From: Segatella buccae ATCC 33574
GTDB lineage: Bacteria; Bacteroidota; Bacteroidia; Bacteroidales; Bacteroidaceae
Assembly: GCF_000184945.1 (NCBI RefSeq)
Contig: NZ_GL586311.1
Location: forward strand, 2,997,882 to 3,061,881
Reading direction: 5' to 3'
Length of the DNA stretch: 64,000 nt
The translations under genes were made by a program, and so were the position numbers. The notes under the pieces were generated by a model. It saw only the letters and a list, made by a program, of their open reading frames with translations. It was not told the DNA's origin and ran no database searches. Below are positions 1 through 8,573 of this stretch, piece after piece (within the stretch, counting starts at the first letter, position 1; every line of letters begins with the position of its first letter).

Positions 1-107
1 AGATAAATATGATTGTAATTTTCTAATGGCGGTCATTAGAAAAAGGAGGAAACTGTCTCTAATGACCGATTTGGGTTTATGCCTGCCGCTCTCTGCCACC
101 TCCGCAA
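1..107. other. Non-coding stretch at window start
   Basis: No convincing gene is visible. A small palindrome (stem 21-28 with 34-41) and an alternative pairing of 31-39 with 59-67 could fold, but there is no T-run in the right place for a terminator on either strand. The stretch leads into the first copy of the 370-bp repeat. Whatever gene lies upstream is outside the window. Confidence 0.5.
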
Positions 108-475
108 GATGCCGGACGGTGGCGAATAATTCCGACAAAAACACCTCCGCAAAAATACTCCAACCAGAACGGAAAGTAGCCCTTGAATCCCGGACGAAGC
201 CTCCCGTTTTTCCCGTTCAGGCTCTCCGCGCTTGCGAAAGAGCCACAGTTGGCGGCTGAAAGGGCCCCCGTTGCGATGTCCCCGCAGCTCTTTTGCACGC
301 CCGTTTGGGCCCTTTCAGGCCCGTTTCCGGCCTCCAAGATGTGTCAACTAAATTCAAACGGCTGATAGTCAGTGTTTTTTAAACGCCGCCAAAATCGCGC
401 GTTTACCCCGGGCGGGCCGCCCCCGTTGCAAATATCGCAAGCAGAGAGGCCGAAAACGAATAAATAGTTTGACAA
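108..475. repeat. Family-1 intergenic repeat, copy 1 (degenerate core)
   Basis: This stretch aligns along its whole length with 35753-36121 in the same orientation and with 8574-8945 and 45968-46334 in reverse. Shared landmarks are the GGTGGCGAATAAT terminus near 117-130, the segment ACAAAAACACCTCCGCA, the block CTTGCGAAAGAGCCACAGTT, and the terminus CGAAAACGAATAAATAGTTTG ending near 472. The central perfect stem found in the other three copies is degraded here (about 266-295), so this looks like an ageing copy. No frame has coding character. It lies downstream of the terminator of the tRNA pair. Confidence 0.8.
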
Positions 476-493
476 TTTACAGACCCACCCCGG

Positions 494-530
494 CAATAAA
501 AAACCCGAGAATTGCGAGCAATTCTCGGGT
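494..530 (-). terminator. Rho-independent terminator of the tRNA-Arg pair
   Basis: A near-perfect inverted repeat (503-514 with 519-530, ACCCGAGAATTG and its complement) is followed in the minus direction by a run of T. It lies about 23 nt past the 3' end of the second tRNA-Arg gene, where a tRNA transcript would be expected to end. Confidence 0.85.
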
Positions 531-552
531 AGTGGTGTAAGCCTGTTTGTTG

Positions 553-626
553 TGACTTCGCTGGGATTCAAACCCGGAACCTTCTGATCCGTAGTCAGAT
601 GCTCTATTCAGTTGAGCTACGAAGCC
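553..626 (-). tRNA. tRNA-Arg (anticodon ACG), promoter-distal copy
   Basis: Read on the minus strand, the 74-nt sequence folds as a cloverleaf with acceptor GGCTTCG/CGAAGTC (one G-U pair), anticodon stem TCTGA/TCAGA and loop CTACGGA. This gives anticodon ACG, which reads CGN arginine codons after A-to-I editing. CCA is not encoded. The T stem (CCGGG against CCCAG) contains one C-A mismatch, unlike its neighbour at 657-730, so this copy may be slightly impaired. Both genes share one promoter and one terminator. Confidence 0.93.
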
Positions 627-656
627 ATGGGCACGAGGCCTTGCAAGAACGAGTTG

Positions 657-730
657 TGACTCCGATAGGATTCAAACCTATAACCTTCTGATCCGTAGTC
701 AGATGCTCTATTCAGTTGAGCTACGGAGCC
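657..730 (-). tRNA. tRNA-Arg (anticodon ACG), promoter-proximal copy
   Basis: A second tRNA-Arg(ACG) of 74 nt, nearly identical to the one at 553-626 in the D and anticodon arms. It has a different but fully paired T stem (ATAGG/CCTAT) and a compensatory C-G pair in the acceptor stem (GGCTCCG/CGGAGTC). CCA is not encoded. It is the first gene of a two-tRNA minus-strand unit, with 30 nt between the two genes. Confidence 0.95.
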
Positions 731-750
731 TCAAGTCTCATTTGCGAGTG

Positions 751-782
751 CAAAGGTAGTGCTTTTTTCCAAAACAGCCAAA
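751..782 (-). promoter_or_regulatory. Bacteroidota-type promoter for the tRNA-Arg pair
   Basis: On the minus strand, TACCTTTG (complement of 751-758) matches the TAnnTTTG -7 box. A TTTG (complement of 779-782) lies 20 bp upstream, the usual spacing for the major sigma factor of Bacteroidota. The expected start of transcription falls about 10-15 nt before the first tRNA. Confidence 0.8.
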
Positions 783-967
783 TATATTCGCTGTTTTTTC
801 AGAAAAAAGTGGGAAGCACTGTTGCTGTTGAGAGAGGAGGGAAGGGGGCAGAGGGGAGGGCAGGCACGGCGTTTCGGTTTGCCGGGTGGCAGCCGGACCG
901 AGGGCTGACGGGTGGCTGACTTGCGCTATTTTTTAGGCGTAATAGCCGGTTTGTGCTTTTTTTTTGT

Positions 968-975
968 TAACTTTG
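968..975 (+). promoter_or_regulatory. -7 promoter box for ftsY
   Basis: TAACTTTG fits the TAnnTTTG consensus and lies 22 nt before the ftsY ATG. A TTTG at 950-953 is only 14 bp upstream, shorter than the normal spacing of about 20 bp, so the -33 element is uncertain. The rest of 731-997 contains the tRNA promoter and no recognisable gene. Confidence 0.55.
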
Positions 976-997
976 CCCCAAAATAGTTTAAGGTAAT

Positions 998-1954
998 ATG
1001 GGATTATTCGGATTATTCAATAAGAACAAGAAGGAGACGCTCGACAAAGGACTCGAAAAGACGAAGGAGAGTGTGTTCGGGAAATTGGCGCGTGCGGTGG
1101 CCGGAAAATCAAAGGTAGACGATGATGTGCTCGACGACTTGGAGGAGGTGCTCGTCACGTCGGATGTGGGCGTAGACACCACGCTGAAAGTCATCAGCCG
1201 CATCGAGGAGCGCGTGGCACGCGACAAATACGTGTCGACGGGCGAACTCAACGGCATTCTGCGCGATGAAATCGCCGCCCTCTTGTCTGAAAACAATTCC
1301 GATGACAATGGCAACTGGGATTTGCCCGCCGACCACCGCCCCTACGTGATACTCGTGGTGGGCGTGAACGGGGTGGGCAAGACCACCACCATAGGCAAGT
1401 TGGCCTACCAGTTTAAGAAAGCCGGAAAGAAGGTGTTTCTCGGTGCGGCCGACACTTTCCGCGCCGCCGCAGTGGAGCAAATCAGCATCTGGGGCGAGCG
1501 CGTGGGCGTGACGGTGGTGAAACAGCAGATGGGGGCCGACCCGGCTTCGGTGGCTTTCGACACGTTGCAGAGTGCCAAGGCCAACGGGGCCGACGTGGTG
1601 CTCATCGACACCGCCGGCCGGTTGCACAACAAGGTGGGGCTGATGAACGAGCTCAAGAAAATAAAAGAGGTGATGAAGAAAGTGCTCCCCGAGGCTCCCG
1701 ACGAGGTGATGCTCGTGCTCGACGGCAGCACGGGGCAGAATGCCTTTGAGCAGGCCAAGCAGTTCTCGGCCGTGACCAACATCACTTCGCTGGCCATCAC
1801 CAAACTCGACGGCACGGCCAAGGGCGGGGTGGTGATAGGCATCAGCGACCAACTCAAGGTGCCCGTGAAGTATATAGGACTGGGAGAAGGGATGGAAGAC
1901 TTGCAGCTCTTCGACAAACGGGAGTTTGTGGACTCGCTGTTTAAGGAAGATTAG
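998..1954 (+). CDS. ftsY: Signal recognition particle receptor FtsY
   Basis: FtsY is the GTPase that docks SRP-ribosome complexes at the inner membrane during co-translational insertion of membrane proteins. The 318-residue protein has an N domain (about 1-100) followed by the SRP GTPase G domain. Visible motifs are GVNGVGKTTT (about 122-131), DTFRAAA, DTAGRLHNK (about 205) and TKLDGTAKGG (about 268). The long acidic A domain of the E. coli protein is absent, as in other short FtsY proteins. The ATG at 998 follows a TAnnTTTG box. rimO follows after 31 nt on the same strand. The identification is firm. Confidence 0.97.
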   Translation: MGLFGLFNKNKKETLDKGLEKTKESVFGKLARAVAGKSKVDDDVLDDLEEVLVTSDVGVDTTLKVISRIEERVARDKYVSTGELNGILRDEIAALLSENNSDDNGNWDLPADHRPYVILVVGVNGVGKTTTIGKLAYQFKKAGKKVFLGAADTFRAAAVEQISIWGERVGVTVVKQQMGADPASVAFDTLQSAKANGADVVLIDTAGRLHNKVGLMNELKKIKEVMKKVLPEAPDEVMLVLDGSTGQNAFEQAKQFSAVTNITSLAITKLDGTAKGGVVIGISDQLKVPVKYIGLGEGMEDLQLFDKREFVDSLFKED

Positions 1955-1985
1955 GTGGTAGGTGTCAGATGATAGGTGATAAGTG

Positions 1986-3290
1986 ATGAAGAAAAACCAG
2001 ATAGATATTATCACGATGGGCTGCTCGAAAAACCTTGTGGACAGCGAGGTGCTCATGAAGCAGTTTGAGGCCAACGGCTACCGCTGTGTGCACGACGCCG
2101 CCCATCCCCAAGGAGAGATAGCGGTGATCAACACCTGCGGTTTCATCGAGACGGCCAAGCAGGAGAGCATCAACACCATACTGGAGTTTGTGCAGGCCAA
2201 GACCGAAGGGCGGCTCAACAAACTCTACGTGATGGGCTGCCTCTCGCAACGCTACAAGGACGAACTGGAGGCGGAGATTCCCGAGGTGGACAAGTTTTAC
2301 GGCAAGTTCAACTACAAGCAGTTGCTCGCCGACCTCGGCAAGGCCGAACTCCCGTCTTGCAACGGCCGCCGGCATCTCACCACGCCGCGCCACTACGCCT
2401 ATCTCAAGATAGCCGAGGGGTGCGACCGCCACTGCGCCTATTGTGCCATACCGCTCATGACAGGCCGCCACGTGAGCCGTCCGATGGATGAGATTCTCGA
2501 CGAGGTGCGCGAACTTGTGGCCGGTGGTGTGAAGGAGTTTCAAGTCATCGCGCAGGAACTCACCTACTACGGCATCGACCTCGACGGCCATCATCACATC
2601 GCCGAACTCATCAGCCGCATGGCCGACATCCCCGGCGTGAAGTGGATTCGCCTGCACTATGCCTATCCCAACCAGTTTCCCATGGATTTGCTCGACGTGA
2701 TGCGCGAGCGGCCCAACGTGTGCCGCTATCTCGACATCGCCCTCCAGCACATCAGCGACCATATACTGAGCCGCATGCACCGCCACGTGACCAAGCAGGA
2801 GACCGTGGAGCTGATCAGGAAGATGCGCGAGGCTGTGCCCGGCATACACATCCGCACCACGCTGCTGGTGGGTTTCCCCGGCGAGACGGAAGACGACTTC
2901 CGCCAGCTGGTCGACTTCGTGCGGGAGGCGCGGTTCGAGCGCATGGGGGCTTTCGCCTATTCGGAGGAGGAAGGCACCTACAGTGCCGAGCACTATGAAG
3001 ACGATGTGCCGGCCGACGTGAAGCAACGGCGGCTCGACGAACTCATGGCCGTGCAGCAGGAGATCAGCGCAGAGATAGAGGCCGGGAAGGTGGGACAGGT
3101 GATGCCCGTCATCATCGACCGCAAGGAGGGCAACTACTATGTGGGGCGCACAGAGTTCTGTTCGCCGGAGGTAGACCCCGAGGTGCTCATCCCGGCCGGT
3201 CGGAAACGCTTGCGCACGGGATGTTTCTATAACGTGAAAATCGTCGACTCGGAAGAGTTCGACCTTTATGGAGAGTTGGCCGATGAATAA
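1986..3290 (+). CDS. rimO: Ribosomal protein S12 methylthiotransferase RimO
   Basis: RimO is a radical SAM enzyme that adds a methylthio group to an aspartate of ribosomal protein S12. The N-terminal UPF0004 domain carries the cluster cysteines (MGCSKNLVDSE near residue 12, NTCGF near 50, MGCLSQR near 85). The radical SAM motif EGCDRHCAYCAIP lies near 145, and a TRAM-like domain forms the last 65 or so residues. The MGCSKNxVDSE start and the EGCDRxCxxC context favour RimO over MiaB. A GTG three bases upstream (1983) is an alternative start. The stop overlaps the next gene's ATG (ATGAATAA), suggesting translational coupling. Confidence 0.95.
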   Translation: MKKNQIDIITMGCSKNLVDSEVLMKQFEANGYRCVHDAAHPQGEIAVINTCGFIETAKQESINTILEFVQAKTEGRLNKLYVMGCLSQRYKDELEAEIPEVDKFYGKFNYKQLLADLGKAELPSCNGRRHLTTPRHYAYLKIAEGCDRHCAYCAIPLMTGRHVSRPMDEILDEVRELVAGGVKEFQVIAQELTYYGIDLDGHHHIAELISRMADIPGVKWIRLHYAYPNQFPMDLLDVMRERPNVCRYLDIALQHISDHILSRMHRHVTKQETVELIRKMREAVPGIHIRTTLLVGFPGETEDDFRQLVDFVREARFERMGAFAYSEEEGTYSAEHYEDDVPADVKQRRLDELMAVQQEISAEIEAGKVGQVMPVIIDRKEGNYYVGRTEFCSPEVDPEVLIPAGRKRLRTGCFYNVKIVDSEEFDLYGELADE

Positions 3291-3576
3291 CAAGGAATAT
3301 ATCAACGAACTGGCCCGCCGCAGCGGTTACACTCAGGAGGTGACCCGCAAGCTGGTACATGATGTGGTGGCCGAAATGACCGACCGCCTCGGCGAGTCGG
3401 AAACGGTGTCGATCGCCGGCTTCGGGTCTTTCGAAGTGAAGAAGAGGCTGGAGCGCATCCTCGTCAATCCATCCACCAAGCAGCGTATGCTCGTCCCCCC
3501 GAAACTGGTGTTGAGCTTCCGTCCGGTGGCCTCGGTGAAGGAAAAACTGAAGAATGGAGGGGAAGAAGATGAATAG
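3283..3576 (+). CDS. HU/IHF-family DNA-binding protein
   Basis: This 97-residue HU-fold protein is expected to bind and bend DNA in the nucleoid as a dimer. The helical N-terminus (KEYINELARRSGYTQE) is followed by the family signature SIAGFGSFEVKKR near 43-55, then the DNA-binding arm with VNPSTKQRM. The arm is more divergent than a standard HU arm (no GRNPxTG). The start is placed at 3283, where the ATG overlaps the rimO stop by 8 nt; an in-frame ATG at 3268 lies inside rimO. The following HU-like gene overlaps this one in the same 8-nt manner, so rimO and the two HU genes form a tightly coupled unit. Confidence 0.88.
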   Translation: MNNKEYINELARRSGYTQEVTRKLVHDVVAEMTDRLGESETVSIAGFGSFEVKKRLERILVNPSTKQRMLVPPKLVLSFRPVASVKEKLKNGGEEDE

Positions 3577-5035
3577 GATAGGGATTACGGAACTGGCGCG
3601 GATGCTTTCGTCGAAGCACAACATGTCGCAGGCCAATGCCGAAAACTTTGTGCGGCTCATGTTTGCCGTGGTGGGCGATGGTCTCGAACAGGAGAAACTG
3701 GTCAAGATCAAGAGCTTCGGTACATTCAAGATGGGCAGTGTGAAAGACCGTGAGAGTGTGGATGTGAACACCGGCGAGCGCATTGTCATCGAGGGACGCA
3801 ACAAAATCAACTTCACGCCCGACAACGCTCTGCGCGATTTTGTCAACCGTCCGTTTGCCCAGTTTGAAACGGTGATGGTCAACGACGGTGTCGATTTCGA
3901 GGCCGTCGACAGGAAATATGAGAGCATCGGAGACGACGCTCCCCCTTCTTCCGATACTCCCGAGCAGGCCGGCCCGATGGAAGACCAAGCGCAAAAGGCA
4001 GAGGAGCCCACGAAGGCCAGTGTAGAAGAAGCCCCAATTCAGGTCGTGGAAGAAGCCCCGGCCCCGATAGTAGAGGAGGCTCTTTCCCCGGTTACGGAAG
4101 AAGAGCCGGCTCCGATTATTGAAGAAGGGCCTGCCCCGGTTGTTGAAGCACAGCCGGCTGTGGCGGCAGAGCCCCCCGTGGAGCAAGAGCCCCGGCCCTT
4201 ATCCTCCGCTTCCCCCTCTGTCCCTCCCGTTTCTCCCTTGGTCTCTTCCGAGCCCCCGTCTGCCCCTTCCGCTCCTTCGGTGTCCTCGGCAGCTGCCGGT
4301 TTCTCCGACAGTCGGGTAAGCCGAAACGCTGTTTCGGCCCCTCCACCTCCCTCCTCCGAGCCCCCGTCTCGCCCAACTCCGGCTGCCCCTGCGCCCGACA
4401 GCCGCCGCATCAGCGTGTCGCGCCCCGTGGTCTATCTGTTCAGCCTGCTGCTGTTTGCCCTCGTGGGCGGAGCCTGCTGGCTGGCCTACTCCTACGGCAA
4501 GCTCGCCGCCGAGCGCGACCATCTGCACCAGCGGCTCTCCGAGCTTTCTCATCCGCAGGCTCCCTCTGCCCGGCGGCAGGCTCCTGCGGCCCCAGCCTCT
4601 GCGGCTTCCCCCTCCGCCGCCCCCGTCGATTCCGCCGCCGCCATGAAGGCAAAAGCCGACAGTGCGCGGCTGGCCCGGCAGGCGGCCATTGTTGCAGCCA
4701 CGGCCCCGGCCGGCGAGGAAACCCGCCGCCACACCCGGGAAGCCAATCGGCAGCAAGCGGCCCCGGCCCCGAAGGCTAAAGTGCAGCAGCCCGCCCCCCG
4801 TCCACAATCAGCCTCCGGCCGCTATGATGCCGACCCGAGAGTGCGCACGGGTGCCTATCGCATTGTGGGTACGGCACAGACCGTGACCGCCAAGCGCGGC
4901 CAGACGATGGCCAAGATAAGCCGCGCCTATCTCGGACCGGGCATGGAATGCTATGTGGAGGCACTCAACGGCACCTCGGAAGTGAAAGAAGGGCAGCGGG
5001 TGAAGATACCCAAGCTCGAGTTGAAACGAAAATGA
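3569..5035 (+). CDS. Membrane-anchored HU-domain protein with C-terminal LysM-like domain
   Basis: This 488-residue protein has an unusual layout. Residues 1-95 form an HU-type DNA-binding domain (GITELARML at the start, KIKSFGTFKMG, then NTGERIVIEGRNKINFTP). Residues 100-285 are a disordered Pro/Glu/Ser linker with repeats such as EEAPAPIVEEA. Residues about 286-309 form one membrane span. An Ala/Pro-rich stretch follows, and the last 50 residues resemble LysM (TAKRGQTMAKISRAYLG, then VKEGQRVKIPKL). Basic residues before the span predict the HU domain inside and LysM in the periplasm. The ATG at 3569 follows GGAGGGGAAG and overlaps the previous stop by 8 nt. A role linking nucleoid and cell wall is inference; no function is proven here. 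Confidence 0.85.
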   Translation: MNRIGITELARMLSSKHNMSQANAENFVRLMFAVVGDGLEQEKLVKIKSFGTFKMGSVKDRESVDVNTGERIVIEGRNKINFTPDNALRDFVNRPFAQFETVMVNDGVDFEAVDRKYESIGDDAPPSSDTPEQAGPMEDQAQKAEEPTKASVEEAPIQVVEEAPAPIVEEALSPVTEEEPAPIIEEGPAPVVEAQPAVAAEPPVEQEPRPLSSASPSVPPVSPLVSSEPPSAPSAPSVSSAAAGFSDSRVSRNAVSAPPPPSSEPPSRPTPAAPAPDSRRISVSRPVVYLFSLLLFALVGGACWLAYSYGKLAAERDHLHQRLSELSHPQAPSARRQAPAAPASAASPSAAPVDSAAAMKAKADSARLARQAAIVAATAPAGEETRRHTREANRQQAAPAPKAKVQQPAPRPQSASGRYDADPRVRTGAYRIVGTAQTVTAKRGQTMAKISRAYLGPGMECYVEALNGTSEVKEGQRVKIPKLELKRK

Positions 5036-5042
5036 AAGGCCC

Positions 5043-5840
5043 ATGACGAAGACCCTGTTGGCCGCATTGCTGGCCTTATCCGTACTCTTGCCCTGCATGG
5101 TTCGGGCGCAACAACAAGAACGCTCGTTCCCCACGGTGCCGCACAACGGCTACGAAGCCTTGTTGGCGAGCCGCAAAGCCTTTGAGAACAGGCAGTACAA
5201 TTTGGCCAACTTTTACGCCGACAAGGCCCTTCACGACACGCTCACAGCCCGGCAGGCAGCCGAAATCAAAATCAGTTGCATGAAAGAACTGATGAAGAGC
5301 AAGGCCGATTCGGCCCAATACCTCGTCGCCCTGCTCCAACTCCACGACATGGCACCGCGCAACAAGCTCTTCCTCAAGCAGCTCATAGAGTTTTTCACCC
5401 TCCCGGGACACGAGCAGGAGATGCGCCAGTTTGCCACCGACGAGATACGCAAAGACTCCACCAACCGCCTCGGATGGGTGCTCAAGGGCGAAACCTTCAT
5501 GCGCAGCGGCAAGTGGGATGAGGCCATCGGCCATTTCCGTCAGGCCGTGGCCATCGACTCCTCTTTCGTCGAAGCCATCTATAACATCGGCATCTGCCAC
5601 TGTTCGAAGGGCGTGGAACTGAAAGACAGCTTCCTCACCGGCAAGAAACGGCTGTCTGCCCAAGAGAAGAAACTCGTCTCCGAGGAGTTCATGCAGGCCA
5701 AAAAAGCACTCGAACGGGTGAGGAGTCTGGATCCCCGGTGGGCCGTGGTCGACTGGCGCAAAGCCCTCTATCAGATTTACTACGTGCTGAGAGAGAACGA
5801 CAAAGCCCGCGAGGTGAAAGCCCTGCTCGAACAGCGGTAG
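5043..5840 (+). CDS. Exported TPR-repeat protein
   Basis: The 265-residue product has a clear Sec signal peptide (MTKTLLAALLALSVLLPCMVRA, cleavage before QQQ) and then helical TPR-type repeats. One is a segment near 155-185 with the pattern W-DEAIGHFRQAVAIDSSFVEAIYNIG. It is therefore likely a periplasmic scaffold. It starts 7 nt after the HU/LysM gene, in the same operon, and is followed by a second exported TPR protein. The pairing suggests envelope work alongside the LysM-bearing protein, but no enzymatic function can be assigned. Confidence 0.8.
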   Translation: MTKTLLAALLALSVLLPCMVRAQQQERSFPTVPHNGYEALLASRKAFENRQYNLANFYADKALHDTLTARQAAEIKISCMKELMKSKADSAQYLVALLQLHDMAPRNKLFLKQLIEFFTLPGHEQEMRQFATDEIRKDSTNRLGWVLKGETFMRSGKWDEAIGHFRQAVAIDSSFVEAIYNIGICHCSKGVELKDSFLTGKKRLSAQEKKLVSEEFMQAKKALERVRSLDPRWAVVDWRKALYQIYYVLRENDKAREVKALLEQR

Positions 5841-5922
5841 GCCGCAGACGGGCTCCCACCTTTTCCGCGAGTGCGCCCAATCCTCCTTCCGATAACTCCT
5901 TTAACGCTTATATATATAATAA

Positions 5923-7132
5923 GGTGAAACAATTCCGACTGATCATATCCCTGTTGCTGGCGTGGACATTCATGGCAGCGCAGGCCCAGAAGAGAGAGAT
6001 TTATGCTGCCCAAGACCAGATCAAGGCCGGCAAGAATCTCGACAAGGCCCGGCAGAGCATGGCCAACCTGCTCAAAGACCCGGCCAACCGAACCAACGAG
6101 AAGATTTGGCTCACACTCTACGATGCCCTCACGGGACTCTACGAGCAGGGCAACGAAAAGCTCTATCTCAAGCAGCCCTACGACACGGCCGCCCTCTTCA
6201 ACATCACCAAGGCGATGTTTGAAACGGCTGAAAGCCTCGACTCCGTGGAAGCGGCGCCCGACCGGCGGGGGCGCGTGCGGACGAAATACCGCAGGAAACA
6301 CGCCGACTACCTCAACCGGATACGCCCCAACCTCTACAACGGCGGCACCTATTTCATCCACCGCAGGCGTTTCGCCGATGCCTACGCGTTCTTCAATGCC
6401 TATATCGGCTGCGCCAAGCAGCCGCTCTTCCGCGAATACAATTACTCCGAGACCGACTCGGTGCTGCCCCAAGCCGCCTATTATGCCGCCTACTGCGGCT
6501 ACATGAACGGCGACCCGAAGGCCACCCTCCATCACACCTACTGGGCTTTGAAAGACACGGCCCACAACCGCTTCATGCTCCAGTATCTGGCCGACACCTA
6601 TCGGCAGGAGGGCGACACGGCCCGTTATGTCAGCACGTTGCGCGAGGGCTTCGGCAAATATGCCACCTTCCCGTTTTTCTTCTCCCGACTCATTGACTAC
6701 TACTTGAAGGTCAACCGCCCCGACTCGGCCATGCGTGTGACCGACCGCGCGCTGCAGGCCGACTCGCTCAACCCGACCTTCCGTTATGCCAAGAGCACCC
6801 TGCTGCTCAATGCCGGCCACTATGACGAGTGCATCGCCATCTGCGACGCCCTGTTGGCGAAAGACAGTCTGATGGCCGATGCCTGGCTCAATGCCGGACT
6901 GGCCTACTTCAACCGGGCCGTGGAGCTGGACAAGAACGTGCAGCGCCACCGCAAATACCGCAGCCGCATCATGGCCGACTACAAGGCCGCGCTGCCCTAT
7001 CTGAGGCGTTTCCGCGAGCTGGCCCCCAACGAGCGCGAGAAGTGGGCGCTGCCCCTCTACACCATCTATCTGAACCTGAACATGGGGGAGGAGTTTGACG
7101 AGATAGACAAGTTGCTGCGCAACAAGAAATAA
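5923..7132 (+). CDS. Exported TPR-repeat protein
   Basis: This frame encodes about 402 residues from a GTG at 5923. That start is chosen because it opens directly onto a signal peptide (KQFRLIISLLLAWTFMAAQA, then QKREIY). The open frame extends further 5' into the preceding gene but without signal or homology sense. The mature part contains helical repeats typical of TPR proteins (for example NPTFRYAKSTLLLNAGHYDE and AWLNAGLAYFNRAVELDKN). It probably acts in the periplasm with the TPR protein encoded just upstream (82 nt gap). The specific role is unknown. Confidence 0.78.
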
Positions 7133-7155
7133 GATAACCGAAAACAACAACCGAT

Positions 7156-8472
7156 ATGACAGACAAGATAATAGACAAACTGGGCATCACGCTCAACGAC
7201 ATGCAGAACGACACGGCCCATGCCATCCTCCACTCAAACAAAGACGTGGTGGTGCTTTCGCCCACCGGCTCGGGCAAGACGCTGGCCTACCTCCTGCCGG
7301 TGGTGGAACTGCTCGACACCACGCTCGATGCCGTGCAGGCCGTGGTGGTGCTGCCGGGCCGCGAACTGGCTTTGCAGAGTGCCACGGTGCTCGCCGGCAT
7401 GGGCAGCGGACTGCGTGCCATGGCCTGCTATGGCGGCCGTCCGGCGATGGACGAGCACCGCACGATGCGGCAGGTGCGCCCGCAGGTGGTCTTCGGGACC
7501 CCCGGCCGGCTCAACGACCATCTCGACAAAGGCAACATCGAGGCCTCGCAGGTGCGGTTTGTCGTGATCGACGAGTTCGACAAGTGTCTCGAAATGGGCT
7601 TCCACGACGAGATGGCGGCCCTCATGGGCAAGTTGCCGGCCGACGCCCGGCGCGTGCTGCTCTCGGCCACCGATGCCGACAGCATTCCCCACTTCGTGAA
7701 TCTTGGCCGCTCCACGCGCGTCGACTATCTGTCCGACGACGAGCAGATACCCGACCGCATCTCCATCTTCAGCGTACACAGTCCCGAGAAAGACAAGCTC
7801 GCCACCCTCTCTTCGCTGCTCCTCGAACAGGGCGACCACAGCAGCATCGTGTTTCTCAACCACCGCGATGCCGTGGAGCGCACCGGCGACTATCTGCGCC
7901 GTCTGGGATTTGCCACGAGCATCTTCCACGGCGGGCTCGACCAGAAGATGCGCGAGCACGCCCTCTATAAGTTCTCCAACGGGTCGGCCAACATCCTTGT
8001 GAGCACCGACCTCGCCTCCCGCGGCCTCGACATTCCCGATGTGGACAACATCATCCACTACCATCTGCCCGAGACCGAGGAAGCCTATATCCACCGCGTG
8101 GGCCGCACGGCCCGCTGGCAGGCCGAGGGCCGCTCCTTCTTTGTGCTGGGGCCGGAAGAGCACCTGCCCGACTACCTGCACACGGCGACAGCCGACCACT
8201 CCCCGCAACCGGCTGCCGGAGCCGTGCCTGCCCGTCCGCGCATGGCCACCGTCTACATCGGCAAGGGCAAGAAAGACAAAATCAGCAAGGGCGACATCCT
8301 CGGTTTCCTCTGCAAGAAAGGCGGGCTGGAGAACGGGGAGATAGGGCGCATCGACGTGAAAGACCGCTATGCCTACGCCGCCGTGGCCTATCCCCGGTTG
8401 CAGGAACTGCTCGACCGCGTGCAGGGCGAGAAAATCAAGGGTGTCAAGACGGTGGTGGAAGCCGTGAGATAG
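7156..8472 (+). CDS. DEAD-box-type RNA helicase, DbpA-like, with DEFD motif II
   Basis: This 438-residue superfamily 2 RNA helicase is probably a ribosome-assembly factor. Motif I is SPTGSGKT (35-42), motif Ib is TPGRL, motif II is VIDEFDKC (DEFD at about 139-142 in place of DEAD), motif III is SAT (about 170), and motif VI is HRVGRTAR (about 313). The last 75 or so residues (ATVYIGKGKKDKISKGDILG onwards) resemble the DbpA RNA-binding domain, which recognises 23S rRNA. The Q-motif region is minimal and the protein starts only 34 residues before motif I. It is the last gene of the ftsY-rimO-HU group. The DEFD change is conservative for ATP and Mg binding; helicase function is expected but not shown. 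Confidence 0.88.
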   Translation: MTDKIIDKLGITLNDMQNDTAHAILHSNKDVVVLSPTGSGKTLAYLLPVVELLDTTLDAVQAVVVLPGRELALQSATVLAGMGSGLRAMACYGGRPAMDEHRTMRQVRPQVVFGTPGRLNDHLDKGNIEASQVRFVVIDEFDKCLEMGFHDEMAALMGKLPADARRVLLSATDADSIPHFVNLGRSTRVDYLSDDEQIPDRISIFSVHSPEKDKLATLSSLLLEQGDHSSIVFLNHRDAVERTGDYLRRLGFATSIFHGGLDQKMREHALYKFSNGSANILVSTDLASRGLDIPDVDNIIHYHLPETEEAYIHRVGRTARWQAEGRSFFVLGPEEHLPDYLHTATADHSPQPAAGAVPARPRMATVYIGKGKKDKISKGDILGFLCKKGGLENGEIGRIDVKDRYAYAAVAYPRLQELLDRVQGEKIKGVKTVVEAVR

Positions 8473-8573
8473 TCCCGGAGACTTTCAGTGAGGCGGGCGT
8501 CTCGGGAGCGTGAGCGGGCCACGGGCGGCATCGGCTGTGGCGGAAGGCAAAAGGCATTTCCAGCCGTGCCATC

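Noticed and set aside
108..475. Possible small protein encoded by the 370-bp repeat (a CVFVxIIRH-like reading seen in several copies)
   Set aside because: The similarity follows from DNA similarity. Start codons and the other half of the frame are not kept, and indels break the reading between copies.
3268..3282. Earlier ATG for the HU gene
   Set aside because: It lies within rimO. The ATG at 3283 has the same 8-nt stop overlap as the next gene pair and matches the usual HU N-terminus.
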